From: a bacterium
GTDB lineage: Bacteria; SZUA-79; Acidulodesulfobacterales; Acidulodesulfobacteraceae
Direction of reading: 5' to 3'
NCBI GenBank assembly: GCA_021800745.1
Contig: JAJYYS010000001.1
Location: 1 to 64,000, forward strand
Length of the DNA: 64,000 bases
A program made the position numbers and the translations under genes. The notes under the pieces were generated by a model that saw nothing but the letters and a program-made list of their open reading frames with translations, did not search any database and was not told the origin of the DNA. Shown here piece by piece: positions 7,990-16,694 of this stretch (position 1 is the first letter of the stretch; the number at the start of each line of letters is the position of its first letter).

Positions 7990-8541
7990 TTATCGATATA
8001 TTTTTTCATTGGAAATAACGGCTTTTATTATATTACGTATTAATATGGAGGCGTTTTCGCAAAACTTAATATCATAATCGCTATAATCTTCATTTAAAGA
8101 ATCCAGATGAAACGATTTAAACAATTTATTTTTGCCCAGATGCATTAAACTTACGGTACAATCCATAAAATAATCGAGTTCCTTTTCCGTCAAATTAGCT
8201 ATACCTTCGGTTTTATCCACCGTTTCCTTAATATCGTCGAACTTTGTTATTAATATTGGACAGCCCGATTCCACAATATCTAGAATATTTTTTAAGCGGG
8301 TTATGTTTTCATTATCGTTAAATATCCCTGCAATATTATTTTTATAATCTTTAAATATAAATTCGATTTTATCTTTATCGTTTTTATTTTTATAGGAATG
8401 TTTGTTGATATTTATCTGAGCGGTTAAAGTCAAGCATAACCAAGAATCTAAAAAAGATTTAACCGGCCCGTCGCCGCTAAAAGAATCTTCAAACGAAGAT
8501 AGGTAATTCGAAATTATATCATTGATTGTTTTTGTTTTCAT
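7990..8541 (-). CDS. Hypothetical protein
   Basis: A 183-residue, charged, mostly helical protein with no signal peptide, membrane segment or motif that I recognise. It converges on the nirF end with 15 bases between. A Crp/Fnr-type palindrome at 8621-8636 lies 80 bases upstream of its start on its own strand, so it may share control with the N-oxide genes. The high Asn/Lys/Asp content follows the base composition. Confidence 0.55.
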   Translation of the reverse strand: MKTKTINDIISNYLSSFEDSFSGDGPVKSFLDSWLCLTLTAQININKHSYKNKNDKDKIEFIFKDYKNNIAGIFNDNENITRLKNILDIVESGCPILITKFDDIKETVDKTEGIANLTEKELDYFMDCTVSLMHLGKNKLFKSFHLDSLNEDYSDYDIKFCENASILIRNIIKAVISNEKIYR

Positions 8542-8620
8542 CCTCCCTCCGCATTTTAAATTAAATTAATATATAGATCTGCTTTATATATTAATTTAAA
8601 ACCATTATTAAAATAAATTC

Positions 8621-8636
8621 ATTGACTTATGTCACA
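8621..8636. promoter_or_regulatory. Crp/Fnr-type operator, degenerate palindrome
   Basis: ATTGACTTATGTCACA fits TGTGAY-N4-RTCACA with mismatches in the outer left arm. It sits in the 275-base spacer upstream of the minus-strand hypothetical gene and downstream of the HEPN gene. An extended -10-like TGATATAAT occurs nearby at about 8682-8690. Confidence 0.45.
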
Positions 8637-8816
8637 AAGAAGAAAGAGGAAAAAAATTGTTTAGGTAAATTTAGGCTGTCATGATATAATCTTATGATGT
8701 ATTTTTATCTTAAAACCTGAAAATATTATTGCTTCTAACGGAATAATTCATAATAAATTATTAAAAATTATTAAGAATATTTATTAATAGAAAATTGGTC
8801 GAAAAAAGGAAAGAAT

Positions 8817-9209
8817 TTATAAGGATTCGCTTGCGTATTTCATGCCGTCTATGTAAGACTTTAGCTTGGAAAATATTATTTCTGCAACTTCTTCATGGTA
8901 TGTATGAGAAGTCATATTTCTATCGTCTATCATTTCCATGAGTAATTTTGCAAGGTCTTCCTTTATATAGCCGGATGCAAAAAATTCCCGTATGCATGAT
9001 TTTGGAGAATTGCATATTATGCCTTCTTTATCTTTAATTGTACTTTTTAAGAGTTTCCAAAAGATTTCGACGGTAAACTCGAATCTTTGAATAGCAGAAT
9101 CCCTGAAAAAACTGTAATATTCGCCGTTTTTATTTTCGGCGGCTTTTATATATGCTTCTTCAAGCCGTTCTATAGATGTTTCAAAGTCTTTATATTTTTT
9201 CAAATCCAT
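8817..9209 (-). CDS. HEPN-like nucleotidyltransferase substrate-binding protein (HI0074 family)
   Basis: A 130-residue helical protein of the HI0074/HEPN family. Typical features are FETSIERLEEAY near the start, RDSAIQRFEFTVEIFWKLLK in the middle and a MIDDRNMTSHTYHEE motif carrying the conserved RNxxxH-like residues. Such proteins pair with minimal nucleotidyltransferases as a toxin-antitoxin module in which the transferase nucleotidylates and silences the HEPN toxin. Its start lies 10 bases inside the end of the transferase gene upstream on the same strand. Confidence 0.8.
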   Translation of the reverse strand: MDLKKYKDFETSIERLEEAYIKAAENKNGEYYSFFRDSAIQRFEFTVEIFWKLLKSTIKDKEGIICNSPKSCIREFFASGYIKEDLAKLLMEMIDDRNMTSHTYHEEVAEIIFSKLKSYIDGMKYASESL

Positions 9210-9505
9210 CTAATTCCCTCGCTTTTAACTATATTTTTTAAGGAAGGGGCGTTTTTTAAATCTATTAAATCTACTTTTTGGGGTAAATTGCTATCGTCCA
9301 ATATTTCTCTCAATGCCGATAATTTATAAGAAATATCGTCGTTCGATAAGAATGCAAGATCAATATCCGAAGTATAGGTAGATTTTCCGGAAGCCCTCGA
9401 GCCGAATAAAAAAACTTCTACGTCGGAATCTTTTAAAAAAAGGCATAAAAAACTTTTAAGCTCGTCTATCGACGTTATAGAAGCAACATATTTTTCATCA
9501 TACAT
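9200..9505 (-). CDS. Minimal nucleotidyltransferase (MNT) antitoxin-type protein
   Basis: A 101-residue protein with the nucleotidyltransferase signature GSRASGKSTYTSDIDLAF (GSxxxG...DxD), preceded by VEVFLF. It is the first gene of the MNT/HEPN pair and overlaps the HEPN gene by 10 bases, so translation is likely coupled. In characterised pairs the transferase modifies the partner toxin; activity here is inferred from the family. Confidence 0.82.
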   Translation of the reverse strand: MYDEKYVASITSIDELKSFLCLFLKDSDVEVFLFGSRASGKSTYTSDIDLAFLSNDDISYKLSALREILDDSNLPQKVDLIDLKNAPSLKNIVKSEGIRWI

Positions 9506-9672
9506 ATGTACTAAATATCCTTCCTTACAATATTCAATTCGATATTAACAACGTTTACTTAAATAAATTTTATACCATAATTGTACGTTTTACAATTTTT
9601 TTAAATTTTTTTATTGAAATTAAAAAAGTTGATTTATTTGCATTCATAAATTTCATTATATATAATTATCTT

Positions 9673-10314
9673 ATGAAGAAGAAAATTAAAAAAATGGAAA
9701 CAAAGTTAGGCATAATATCAAAATCGATAAAACCGGAAGAGCTTTCGCAAAAAGAAAGAGTTTTGCAATTAATCAAAAACGGAAAATCCGATACGGTTTC
9801 AGAGATAAGCGAATTGCTCGGCATATCCAAGATGAGCGTTTACAGGTATGTGCGCTCTCTTGCGGGAGAGGGTAAAATATCTAAAACTTTTAATAAGCTT
9901 TATCCTTATCCGGCAGGTTTGTCCGCCGCGGAAAAGGAGACTGCCGTTTCCGCTTTATCGGTTAAGTGCGGCATATGCGCAAAACAGATTACGGATGAAC
10001 GGCTTAAAGTTACCGTTAATTATAAAGAGGCTGGAAAAAAGGAAGAGTTTTGCTGTGCGCACTGTGCCGTAATGGCGGCGGTTCATACTATTGCGGATTT
10101 GAATTCCGTAAGCTCTATAATGGGGCGCGATTTCATTTACGGCAACCCTTTAGATTTAAGAAATGCCTTTCTTTTGCTTAAAACGGAAGTTATCCCTTGC
10201 TGTTCCCCGCCTATCCTTGTTTTTGCAAGAAAGGACGACGCCGAAAAATTCAAAAAAGGGTTCGGCGGAGAAATAAGGTCGTTCGACGAGATAATTTCGC
10301 ATATGAAATTCTAA
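9673..10314 (+). CDS. HTH regulator fused to a NosL-like metal-binding domain
   Basis: A 213-residue protein. Residues 25-72 form a DeoR/MarR-type winged helix (VSEISELLGISKMSVYRYVR). The C-terminal half, from about 95, resembles NosL/TRASH copper-binding domains: CGIC (99-102), FCCAHC (126-131), IPCCSPP (175-180), then ARKDDAEKFKKGFGGEIRSFDEI, matching the end of NosL. The cysteine pairs suggest direct sensing of copper or a similar metal. It converges with, and overlaps by 4 bases, the YtkA-like gene of an operon encoding a cytochrome-porin and a SafE-like protein, which may be its target. A regulator built this way is not one I can match to a named protein. Confidence 0.65.
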   Translation: MKKKIKKMETKLGIISKSIKPEELSQKERVLQLIKNGKSDTVSEISELLGISKMSVYRYVRSLAGEGKISKTFNKLYPYPAGLSAAEKETAVSALSVKCGICAKQITDERLKVTVNYKEAGKKEEFCCAHCAVMAAVHTIADLNSVSSIMGRDFIYGNPLDLRNAFLLLKTEVIPCCSPPILVFARKDDAEKFKKGFGGEIRSFDEIISHMKF

Positions 10315-10712
10315 TTTACGTTAAGTTCGTTGGAAAATCGTATAAATTTTCCGTTGCGGTTAAAAAGAATGTAATCTATTTTCCATAAACCTCCCATAGT
10401 AAAATATATATATGTTATATATTTTCCGGGTATGCCGCCTGCGGGATGAATTGTTGCGATATTTTTCCCCATATACATTCCCGGCATTGAAAGCGATATT
10501 TTCCCTCTGAAATTTTTAACCTGTTTACCGTTTCTTGTAATGAACAGCGTAAATTTCAACTTATTAAATTTAACGGCGCCCGGCGCAATAACGGTTTTAA
10601 AAGTATATCCCGTCGAATGATTGATGCGGTAAAAAGGTTTTAGCGCATAAGAGTCCGCAGATATTAAAACTAACGATAAGGCAAACAAAAAAACTAAGAT
10701 TAATTTGTTCAT
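10311..10712 (-). CDS. YtkA/FixH-like periplasmic protein
   Basis: A 133-residue exported protein with a signal peptide (residues 1-23, ending ADSYA) and an immunoglobulin-like YtkA/FixH domain: ISLSMPGMYMGKN, then PGKYITYIYFTMGGLWKIDY. Met-rich members of this family are often tied to copper handling or to cytochrome oxidase assembly. It is the third gene of a minus-strand operon after the cytochrome-porin and the SafE-like protein, 11 bases after the latter. Confidence 0.65.
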   Translation of the reverse strand: MNKLILVFLFALSLVLISADSYALKPFYRINHSTGYTFKTVIAPGAVKFNKLKFTLFITRNGKQVKNFRGKISLSMPGMYMGKNIATIHPAGGIPGKYITYIYFTMGGLWKIDYILFNRNGKFIRFSNELNVN

Positions 10713-10723
10713 AAAGTGCCTCC

Positions 10724-11494
10724 TTAGATCATAAGTATATTATTGACTAAATAAGAATGACCGAGATTTATAAAATTTTCAAAGGACAAAGCTCTAAGTA
10801 TAAACAGAATGCCTACGGCAAGAACTATTAAAGACGCTAAAGACGCAAGCCATATTCTTGAATTAGAATTCTTAAATTTATTGTAAAGCCTTCCGGATAA
10901 TAATGCAAAAGTGTTGAGAGGAATTGCCGTTCCGACGGCAAAAGCAACCATAACGAGAGTTCCGTAAAATGCGGACATCGTGCCTGCCGCAGTTATTGCA
11001 ACCGTAAGGGAAAGCATGCAGGGTAAAAAACCTATCATAATACCGAAAATAAAGCGGGAGAACAAGACGTGTTTTTTTGATTGCGAATTTATCATTTTCA
11101 AATAAACAGGCGAAAATACGGTCATTATTTTTTCCGGATGGAAATTTAATTTAATAAGCGGCGAAAAACTGAGCGCCATAAGTATTAAGGTCAACCCTAT
11201 TAATATTTCAAATATACCCCTGAATATAGATGTTTTTGTCATTAATAATATGAAGGACCCGCTTGCGCCGGCGATGAAACCGGTTATTGCGTATCCCGTA
11301 ATTCTTCCGAAAGTAAATAAAAAATTAGATAAAAAAAGATAAGCATTTTTTTCGGTTTTAGTAAGCCTATTTTTATCGATAAACTCGGTATCTTTGGAAG
11401 AGTAGCCGAAAACTAAAGGACCGCACATAAAATAACAGTGTGCTACCCCTCCTATGAGACCGGTGATGAAAACGCTTAAAATTATTATCGGCAT
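10724..11494 (-). CDS. SafE/DsbD-like (UreH-type) six-helix membrane protein
   Basis: A 256-residue integral membrane protein with about six transmembrane helices. GGVAHCYFMCGP in the first helix and GFLPCMLSL in the fourth are the paired cysteine/His motifs of the TauE/SafE-DsbD transmembrane (UreH-like) family found beside copper-transporting ATPases and cytochrome assembly genes. It may carry metal or reducing equivalents across the inner membrane; the substrate is unknown. It lies 30 bases after the cytochrome-porin gene and 11 before the YtkA-like gene, forming an operon. Confidence 0.7.
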   Translation of the reverse strand: MPIIILSVFITGLIGGVAHCYFMCGPLVFGYSSKDTEFIDKNRLTKTEKNAYLFLSNFLFTFGRITGYAITGFIAGASGSFILLMTKTSIFRGIFEILIGLTLILMALSFSPLIKLNFHPEKIMTVFSPVYLKMINSQSKKHVLFSRFIFGIMIGFLPCMLSLTVAITAAGTMSAFYGTLVMVAFAVGTAIPLNTFALLSGRLYNKFKNSNSRIWLASLASLIVLAVGILFILRALSFENFINLGHSYLVNNILMI

Positions 11495-11524
11495 AATTTA
11501 TATTATATTGTTAATTTTAAAAAA

Positions 11525-13171
11525 TTAAAATGCAAAAGCTATTCCCGTTTCGAACATATCGTCCTGAGTTCTGTCGGTCAGCAGATAGACCGCATAAAGA
11601 TATGAATTGTAAGCTATATTATATGTAGCCGACAGCGTCAAAGCCCAGTCCACTCCTTCGTTCATTACGCCGGCATTATTTGCGTAATAGCCGTTCTGAT
11701 ATAATTCGCTCCCGTAATTTTCCAGTATATTGGCGGAAGTATATGCATACTGCGTCGTGGACATAGAATTATAATCAAAATTATACGCTTCCTGAAGTTC
11801 TTTATGGTCCCAACGATATACCGAATATTCCGCCATCAGCATAAGCCCCGTGTACATATTGTTCATAAAAGATGCCATCCCGTAAATATCAAGGGTGCTG
11901 TAGCCGTTGGAAGAATTTGTATTGCCGTAAGAGGTATAACCTGCAGGACATATGCCGTTCGCATTATCTCCGGCAAAACCGTTCATCTGTTTTCCATTCA
12001 TCATAGTCATCCATACCGAAGTGTTATTTTGGGGCAGGCAAAGCTGTTGAGCGGGAAGGGACGGGTTCCCGTAAGGATGAAAGTCTTCTTGGTGGGAAAC
12101 CGTCATTCCTATTTCGCTCATATAATCGGGAAAGGCGTAATCTATATCGAAACCGTTCACTATGACGGGATTTATCCATAAGGTCGAGGCGCTCTGCATC
12201 GATTTTCCGCTGCCCGTTAAAATCCAGTTCGGAGCGCCGCTCACCGGTTCGGAAACTGCAGCCCCGTAATAACCGAATTCAAGTTGTCCTCCGTTTTTTA
12301 GCTGAAAGTATTCTTTTAAAGAATACGAATAAGCCTCGGCGTTTGAGTGGACGGACGAGGAAGACTGCATACCCGGCATATTCATTCCGGAAGAGCCTGA
12401 ACCTTGATCGTTTGTCACGGTAAATTTATACCATAAATTATATCCGGGAGTTCCGTAAAGTTCAAATCCGGGACTTACATGATTTATAAGTTTGCCGCCC
12501 TCGGTATCAAAGCCTATATCCAGCCCCTGTGCGTTCATATCAGAATATGACGGGAGGAACATAGGCATCTGTCTGTAAAAATATGGTCCTGCCGTATTAG
12601 GTTCTCCTATTTTTAAATTTAAAAGGTGCGGTTTTATGCCGAACCCGTAACCTAAATCGTTTAACGACGCCCACGTTTGCGCGTTGGTAAAAGGAACCCC
12701 GGTTCCTATATTATTCATAACGAAATAGGATAAAGAATCGGTAAACGGATTATATAATTTAAAAGTTCCGCCTGAGTCTATCATGCTTGCAACGTTAAAA
12801 TTATCCGTATTGTTATCGGAGGACATTACCATCCCGACATTTTGGGGGAGAATGTTCTCGTTAGTCGTATGCGTGTATTGAATCCAAGTCGCTACGGAAA
12901 GAGGAACCGGCCACGGGTTTGGAAGAGACAACCCTTCGGTAATTTGTGTGGAATCGGCTGATGTTCCCGTCGTATTGGGCAGTCTAAAGCCGTTCCGCCA
13001 GAATGCCCTCCCAAAAGGGTTAAGGTTGGGGAATACGGTATGGCATACGGCGCACGCAAAGTGGTATTTTTCGGCGAAAGGCGGAATTGCGCGGCTTTTT
13101 TTCGGAAATAAAGCAAAGGACAAAGATAAAACGAAAAAGATTAAAAGAATAAAAGAAAACGTTTTTTTCAT
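11525..13171 (-). CDS. Outer-membrane monoheme cytochrome-porin fusion (Cyc2-like architecture)
   Basis: A 548-residue exported protein. The signal peptide ends near KKSRA (residue 28). It is followed at once by IPPFAEKYHFACAVCHTVFP with one CxxCH and by NLNPFGRAFWRNGFRLP. The rest is rich in Asn, Ser, Tyr and Gly with alternating beta-strand patterns and ends in an aromatic residue (GIAFAF), as outer-membrane barrels do. A single c-heme plugged into a barrel is the architecture of Cyc2 iron oxidases, although the (F/P)xLNPFGRxF motif also occurs in wider, uncharacterised cytochrome-porin families. It leads an operon with SafE-like and YtkA-like genes. Electron exchange with an extracellular or outer-membrane donor is inferred. 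Confidence 0.65.
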   Translation of the reverse strand: MKKTFSFILLIFFVLSLSFALFPKKSRAIPPFAEKYHFACAVCHTVFPNLNPFGRAFWRNGFRLPNTTGTSADSTQITEGLSLPNPWPVPLSVATWIQYTHTTNENILPQNVGMVMSSDNNTDNFNVASMIDSGGTFKLYNPFTDSLSYFVMNNIGTGVPFTNAQTWASLNDLGYGFGIKPHLLNLKIGEPNTAGPYFYRQMPMFLPSYSDMNAQGLDIGFDTEGGKLINHVSPGFELYGTPGYNLWYKFTVTNDQGSGSSGMNMPGMQSSSSVHSNAEAYSYSLKEYFQLKNGGQLEFGYYGAAVSEPVSGAPNWILTGSGKSMQSASTLWINPVIVNGFDIDYAFPDYMSEIGMTVSHQEDFHPYGNPSLPAQQLCLPQNNTSVWMTMMNGKQMNGFAGDNANGICPAGYTSYGNTNSSNGYSTLDIYGMASFMNNMYTGLMLMAEYSVYRWDHKELQEAYNFDYNSMSTTQYAYTSANILENYGSELYQNGYYANNAGVMNEGVDWALTLSATYNIAYNSYLYAVYLLTDRTQDDMFETGIAFAF

Positions 13172-13653
13172 AACGAGCCTCTTTTTAAAGATTAATTATT
13201 ATTGTATTTATAAGGATTGTAATTTTTGCCTGCCTATATATAAATAAATTAAATTTATAAATTGAGCTTTAAAAATCCCCTCCTATTGAAAGGAAGGGAT
13301 TGAGAAGAAGGAGTTTTTACCGTCATGCCGTTAATCGATGTTAATATAAATGTTAAAATAACTGTTAAAATAAAATGTATAATATTAATTAAGACTTGTC
13401 AAGTCTTTTTTGTTTCTGAAATTTTTATTAAATTAGAGATTGAAAATTTAAAATTTAGAGATAAAATTAAATTATATATTGACACACAATATATATATGT
13501 ATATAATCATATATACAATCATTACTATTAAGATATAATTAGTCTTTGATAACTATTATTGATTATATTATTTAGAACTTTCACTATGTGCTTTCATTTA
13601 TTATTTAATTAACTTAACTTAATTATTTTTATCCAATTTCACGGGGGTGTTTT
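13172..13653. other. AT-rich divergent spacer between cytochrome-porin and cydA
   Basis: No credible gene. It holds a hairpin at about 13275-13300 (AATCCC...GGGATT) that is followed by T residues when read on the minus strand, a consensus sigma-70 promoter for cydAB at 13479-13507, and an otherwise very AT-rich leader of about 140 bases. Confidence 0.6.
13479..13507 (+). promoter_or_regulatory. Consensus sigma-70 promoter for cydAB
   Basis: TTGACA at 13479-13484, a 17-base spacer and TATAAT at 13502-13507 match the sigma-70 consensus perfectly. It lies 146 bases upstream of the cydA start, in a spacer with no other gene on this strand. Confidence 0.75.
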
Positions 13654-15084
13654 ATGGATAGTTTGGCTTTATTGCTGGCGCGGTTCCAGTTCGGAATGAC
13701 CGCCTTTTTTCATTTTCTTTATCCTCCATTGACGATAGGTCTGGGGACGCTTCTTGTTATAACTGAAGGAATTTACGTTTTTTCCAAAAATCAGGAGTAT
13801 TTAAGAATTACCCGTTTTTTTGCTAAATTATTCGCTATTAACTTTGTAGTAGGAGTTGCAACCGGAATCGTTATGGAATTCCAGTTCGGGACGAACTGGT
13901 CGCAGTATTCTTCTTATGTCGGCGCAATATTCGGAGCGCCGCTTGCTATAGAAGGTCTTTTTGCTTTTTTTATGGAGTCTATTTTCGTCGGCGTTATGCT
14001 TTTGGGCTGGAACAGGCTTTCGGCTAAAGCCCACTGGGTATCTACGATATTTGTAGCTTTAGGTTCTACCTTGTCCGCCGTGTGGATTTTAGTCGCAAAT
14101 TCATGGATGCAGAGTCCGGCAGGATATAAAATAGGTTCTAACGGAATACCCAAAATGACTAATTTTTGGCATGTCGTATTTAATCCATATTTTCCGTCGG
14201 AATTTATTCACGTAATAGGGGCCGCATGGGAATATTCGGCTTTTTTTATGGCGGGCGTAGCGGCATGGTTCTTAATTAAAAACAATAAAGATACGATAAT
14301 GAGAAAGGCATTAAAAGTAGCTGTTATATCGGGCGTAATAGTCGCATGCCTTCAAATTGTCTTAGGCGATATTAGCGCAAGGGAAGTAGTCGAATACCAG
14401 CCGACAAAACTTGCTATGATGGAAGCTCAATGGCACTCGCAGAGGTATGCGCCGGAAACTCTTTTCGCCCTTCCGAACAACGCCACGGAATCTAACGGTC
14501 CTCAAATAGGGATACCCGGTATGTTAAGTATGCTGGCTTATATGAATCCTGCGGCTAAGGTCATGGGTTTAAATCAGGCAATAAAATATATAAATAAGAA
14601 AGATTTTAAAACCGATGGTACAAAGTTGACGCTTGCGATGTTTCCTCCCGTTTCATTAGTTTTCTGGTCATTCCATATTATGATGTATTTCGGATTTTAT
14701 TTTGCGCTGATTATGCTTATCGCCCTATATCTTTTATTTAAAGGCAAATTATACGACAGTCCGAAAATGCTTAAGGTTTTCTGGTTCTCCACTTTTTTGC
14801 CTTTAATAGCGATAGAGTTCGGATGGTTTACTACGGAGATAGGAAGACAGCCTTTTACGGTTTACGGACTCTTAACTACCGTGAAATCCGTTTCGCCTAA
14901 CGTCAGCGCGCTTGACGTAGGCTTATCCACTTTAATGTTTACTTTGATTTATATAACGCTGGCTTCGTTTGCGATTTTCTTGTTTAAAAGAGAATTAAGA
15001 GAAAGAGCGGAAGGCAAAGACGAGCTTGCCGGCGAATCCGCCGCCCCGGCGGCTGTTTCAAATAATAAGGAGGCGTTATCATGA
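13654..15084 (+). CDS. cydA: Cytochrome bd quinol oxidase subunit I
   Basis: A 476-residue, nine-helix subunit of cytochrome bd. It carries the N-terminal RFQFGMTAFFHFLYPPLTIG (high-spin heme His), the central quinol-binding region and GRQPFTVYGLLTT near the end. The Q-loop looks short, as in CioA-type oxidases, rather than the long E. coli form. The complex oxidises quinol and reduces O2 at low oxygen and tolerates NO and sulfide, in keeping with the neighbouring N-oxide genes. It overlaps cydB by 4 bases and is probably driven by the promoter at 13479. Confidence 0.93.
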   Translation: MDSLALLLARFQFGMTAFFHFLYPPLTIGLGTLLVITEGIYVFSKNQEYLRITRFFAKLFAINFVVGVATGIVMEFQFGTNWSQYSSYVGAIFGAPLAIEGLFAFFMESIFVGVMLLGWNRLSAKAHWVSTIFVALGSTLSAVWILVANSWMQSPAGYKIGSNGIPKMTNFWHVVFNPYFPSEFIHVIGAAWEYSAFFMAGVAAWFLIKNNKDTIMRKALKVAVISGVIVACLQIVLGDISAREVVEYQPTKLAMMEAQWHSQRYAPETLFALPNNATESNGPQIGIPGMLSMLAYMNPAAKVMGLNQAIKYINKKDFKTDGTKLTLAMFPPVSLVFWSFHIMMYFGFYFALIMLIALYLLFKGKLYDSPKMLKVFWFSTFLPLIAIEFGWFTTEIGRQPFTVYGLLTTVKSVSPNVSALDVGLSTLMFTLIYITLASFAIFLFKRELRERAEGKDELAGESAAPAAVSNNKEALS

Positions 15085-16097
15085 ACTTAAATATATTGTG
15101 GTTTATTCTTGTTGCGGTTCTTATTTTAGGCTGGTCGGTTATGGACGGCTTTGATTACGGCGTAGGCGGACTATTAAATTTTATAGCCAAAAACGATAAA
15201 GAAAAAAGGTACGTTATGAATGCTATAGGACCTGTTTGGGAAGGAAATCAGGTCTGGCTTATACTTGGAGGCGGCGCCGTGTTTGCCGCATTTCCTTTAG
15301 TTTATGCGTCGATTTTCAGCGGGTTTTATCTTGCAATGATGTTAGTCGTATGGCTCATAATATTCAGAGCGGTATCTTTTGAGTTTAGAAGCAAAGTCGA
15401 AAGCCGGGGCTGGAGAAATTTCTGGGATGCGGATATTACCGTTACGGGTCTCGGTATTTCTCTTTTGCTGGGCGTGGCAATCGCAAATGTATTAATGGGG
15501 GTTCCGCTTAACAAAGACCATGTGGACTATCAATCTTTATTCAGTCTGCTGAATATTTTCGGATTAGTCGGAGGACTTGTATCGCTCTCGATGTTTTTAA
15601 TGCACGGCTCGGCTTATTTAATTATTAAAACCGAAGGGGAAGTTCAGCAGAGGGCAAGGGTTTTCGCAAAGCGTTTTGCCATAGCGTATATAGTATTTAC
15701 CCTTGTGTTTTTAATGATTTCTCCGATATTTGCGCCGCGGCTTCTAAGTAACAGTTTCGGTATTATAGGGGACATAGTTCCCGTCATAATGATTATCGGC
15801 GGAATAGGCGTTATTTTGTCGGCAGGCTCTCCAAGCGACGTTAAAGCGTTCGCTTATTCGATAGTCGCTATTCTGGGAACCGTTGCAAGCCTTGGCGTCG
15901 GAATATTTCCGGATATCGTTCCTTCATCGATTAATCCGAAATATAGTTTGAATATATATAATGCCGCCTCGAATCATCTTACGCTTTTAGTTATGCTGAT
16001 AGCGACGCTTATAGGTCTGCCGCTAGTATTAATATATGCATTTTATGCATATAAAAAGTTTGGATTAAAGGTAAAAATGGACGACAGCAGTTATTAA
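15081..16097 (+). CDS. cydB: Cytochrome bd quinol oxidase subunit II
   Basis: A 338-residue, eight-helix subunit II. The start LNILWFILVAVLILGWSVMD followed by GFDYGVGGL is diagnostic, as is GPVWEGNQVWLILGGGAVFAAFP split across the second helix. It pairs with CydA and helps bind the low-spin and d hemes. No CydX-like small ORF was seen before the terminator at 16152-16198. Confidence 0.93.
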   Translation: MNLNILWFILVAVLILGWSVMDGFDYGVGGLLNFIAKNDKEKRYVMNAIGPVWEGNQVWLILGGGAVFAAFPLVYASIFSGFYLAMMLVVWLIIFRAVSFEFRSKVESRGWRNFWDADITVTGLGISLLLGVAIANVLMGVPLNKDHVDYQSLFSLLNIFGLVGGLVSLSMFLMHGSAYLIIKTEGEVQQRARVFAKRFAIAYIVFTLVFLMISPIFAPRLLSNSFGIIGDIVPVIMIIGGIGVILSAGSPSDVKAFAYSIVAILGTVASLGVGIFPDIVPSSINPKYSLNIYNAASNHLTLLVMLIATLIGLPLVLIYAFYAYKKFGLKVKMDDSSY

Positions 16098-16151
16098 ACG
16101 AAGTCTGGATAAACTAATCTTTTTAGATTAGATTCCGACCTTTATCCGATT

Positions 16152-16198
16152 GCCCTATATTAAATTAACCCCCCTTAATTTTTATAGGGCATTTTTTT
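16152..16198 (+). terminator. Intrinsic terminator after cydAB
   Basis: GCCCTAT at 16152-16158 pairs with ATAGGGC at 16184-16190, followed by seven Ts. A second small palindrome (CTAATCT-TTTT-AGATTAG, about 16112-16129) lies upstream without a T run. Confidence 0.8.
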
Positions 16199-16255
16199 GC
16201 CGGATAATATATAATAAAATGCAAGACAAATTTTATCTTAATTTGAGGTATTTAT

Positions 16256-16690
16256 ATGAATATTTCTAGAGCCAGCGATTACGCAATACGGGGACTGGTA
16301 TATATGGCGAAAAAACCTGCGGGAACAATATGTTTCGTGAAAGATATAGCAAAAAATACTAATTCTCCGGCTTCTTTTATGTCGAAGATATTTCAAACTC
16401 TTGCAAAAAGCGGTCTCATTCATTCTTTTATCGGAACGAAAGGCGGATTTACGTTTAATACCCAGCCCAAAAACATCACCATAAAAATGATAGTCGAAAT
16501 TATAGACGGACCTATCGTTCTAAACAGATGCGTCGTTAATAAATCTTCCTGTCAGAATGTGGGCAATTGCGACGTCCATTTTATGTGGATAGATATTCAA
16601 AAAATGCTATCAAAGGCTTTAAGTTCTTATTCTATCGCCGACTTTGCAAAAGACAAGCCCGCTTTGGACAAGATCGGCGAATATGCTTGA
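16256..16690 (+). CDS. Rrf2-family Fe-S transcriptional regulator (NsrR/IscR type)
   Basis: A 144-residue winged-helix regulator with the Rrf2 opening MNISRASDYAIRGLVYMA and the recognition helix around SPASFMSKIFQTLAKSGLI. Three cysteines in RCVVNKSSCQNVGNC (C-x6-C-x5-C) fit the cluster-binding set of NsrR and related regulators, which lose function when NO or oxygen attacks the cluster. It ends 4 bases before the convergent RIC gene and lies near the NO reductase, so a nitrosative-stress sensor is likely. The exact family member is not determined. Confidence 0.85.
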   Translation: MNISRASDYAIRGLVYMAKKPAGTICFVKDIAKNTNSPASFMSKIFQTLAKSGLIHSFIGTKGGFTFNTQPKNITIKMIVEIIDGPIVLNRCVVNKSSCQNVGNCDVHFMWIDIQKMLSKALSSYSIADFAKDKPALDKIGEYA

Positions 16691-16694
16691 CGGT

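Noticed and set aside
13325..13531. Open frame across the cydAB promoter
   Set aside because: Composition is simply AT-rich (Ile/Lys/Tyr) and the frame runs through a consensus promoter.
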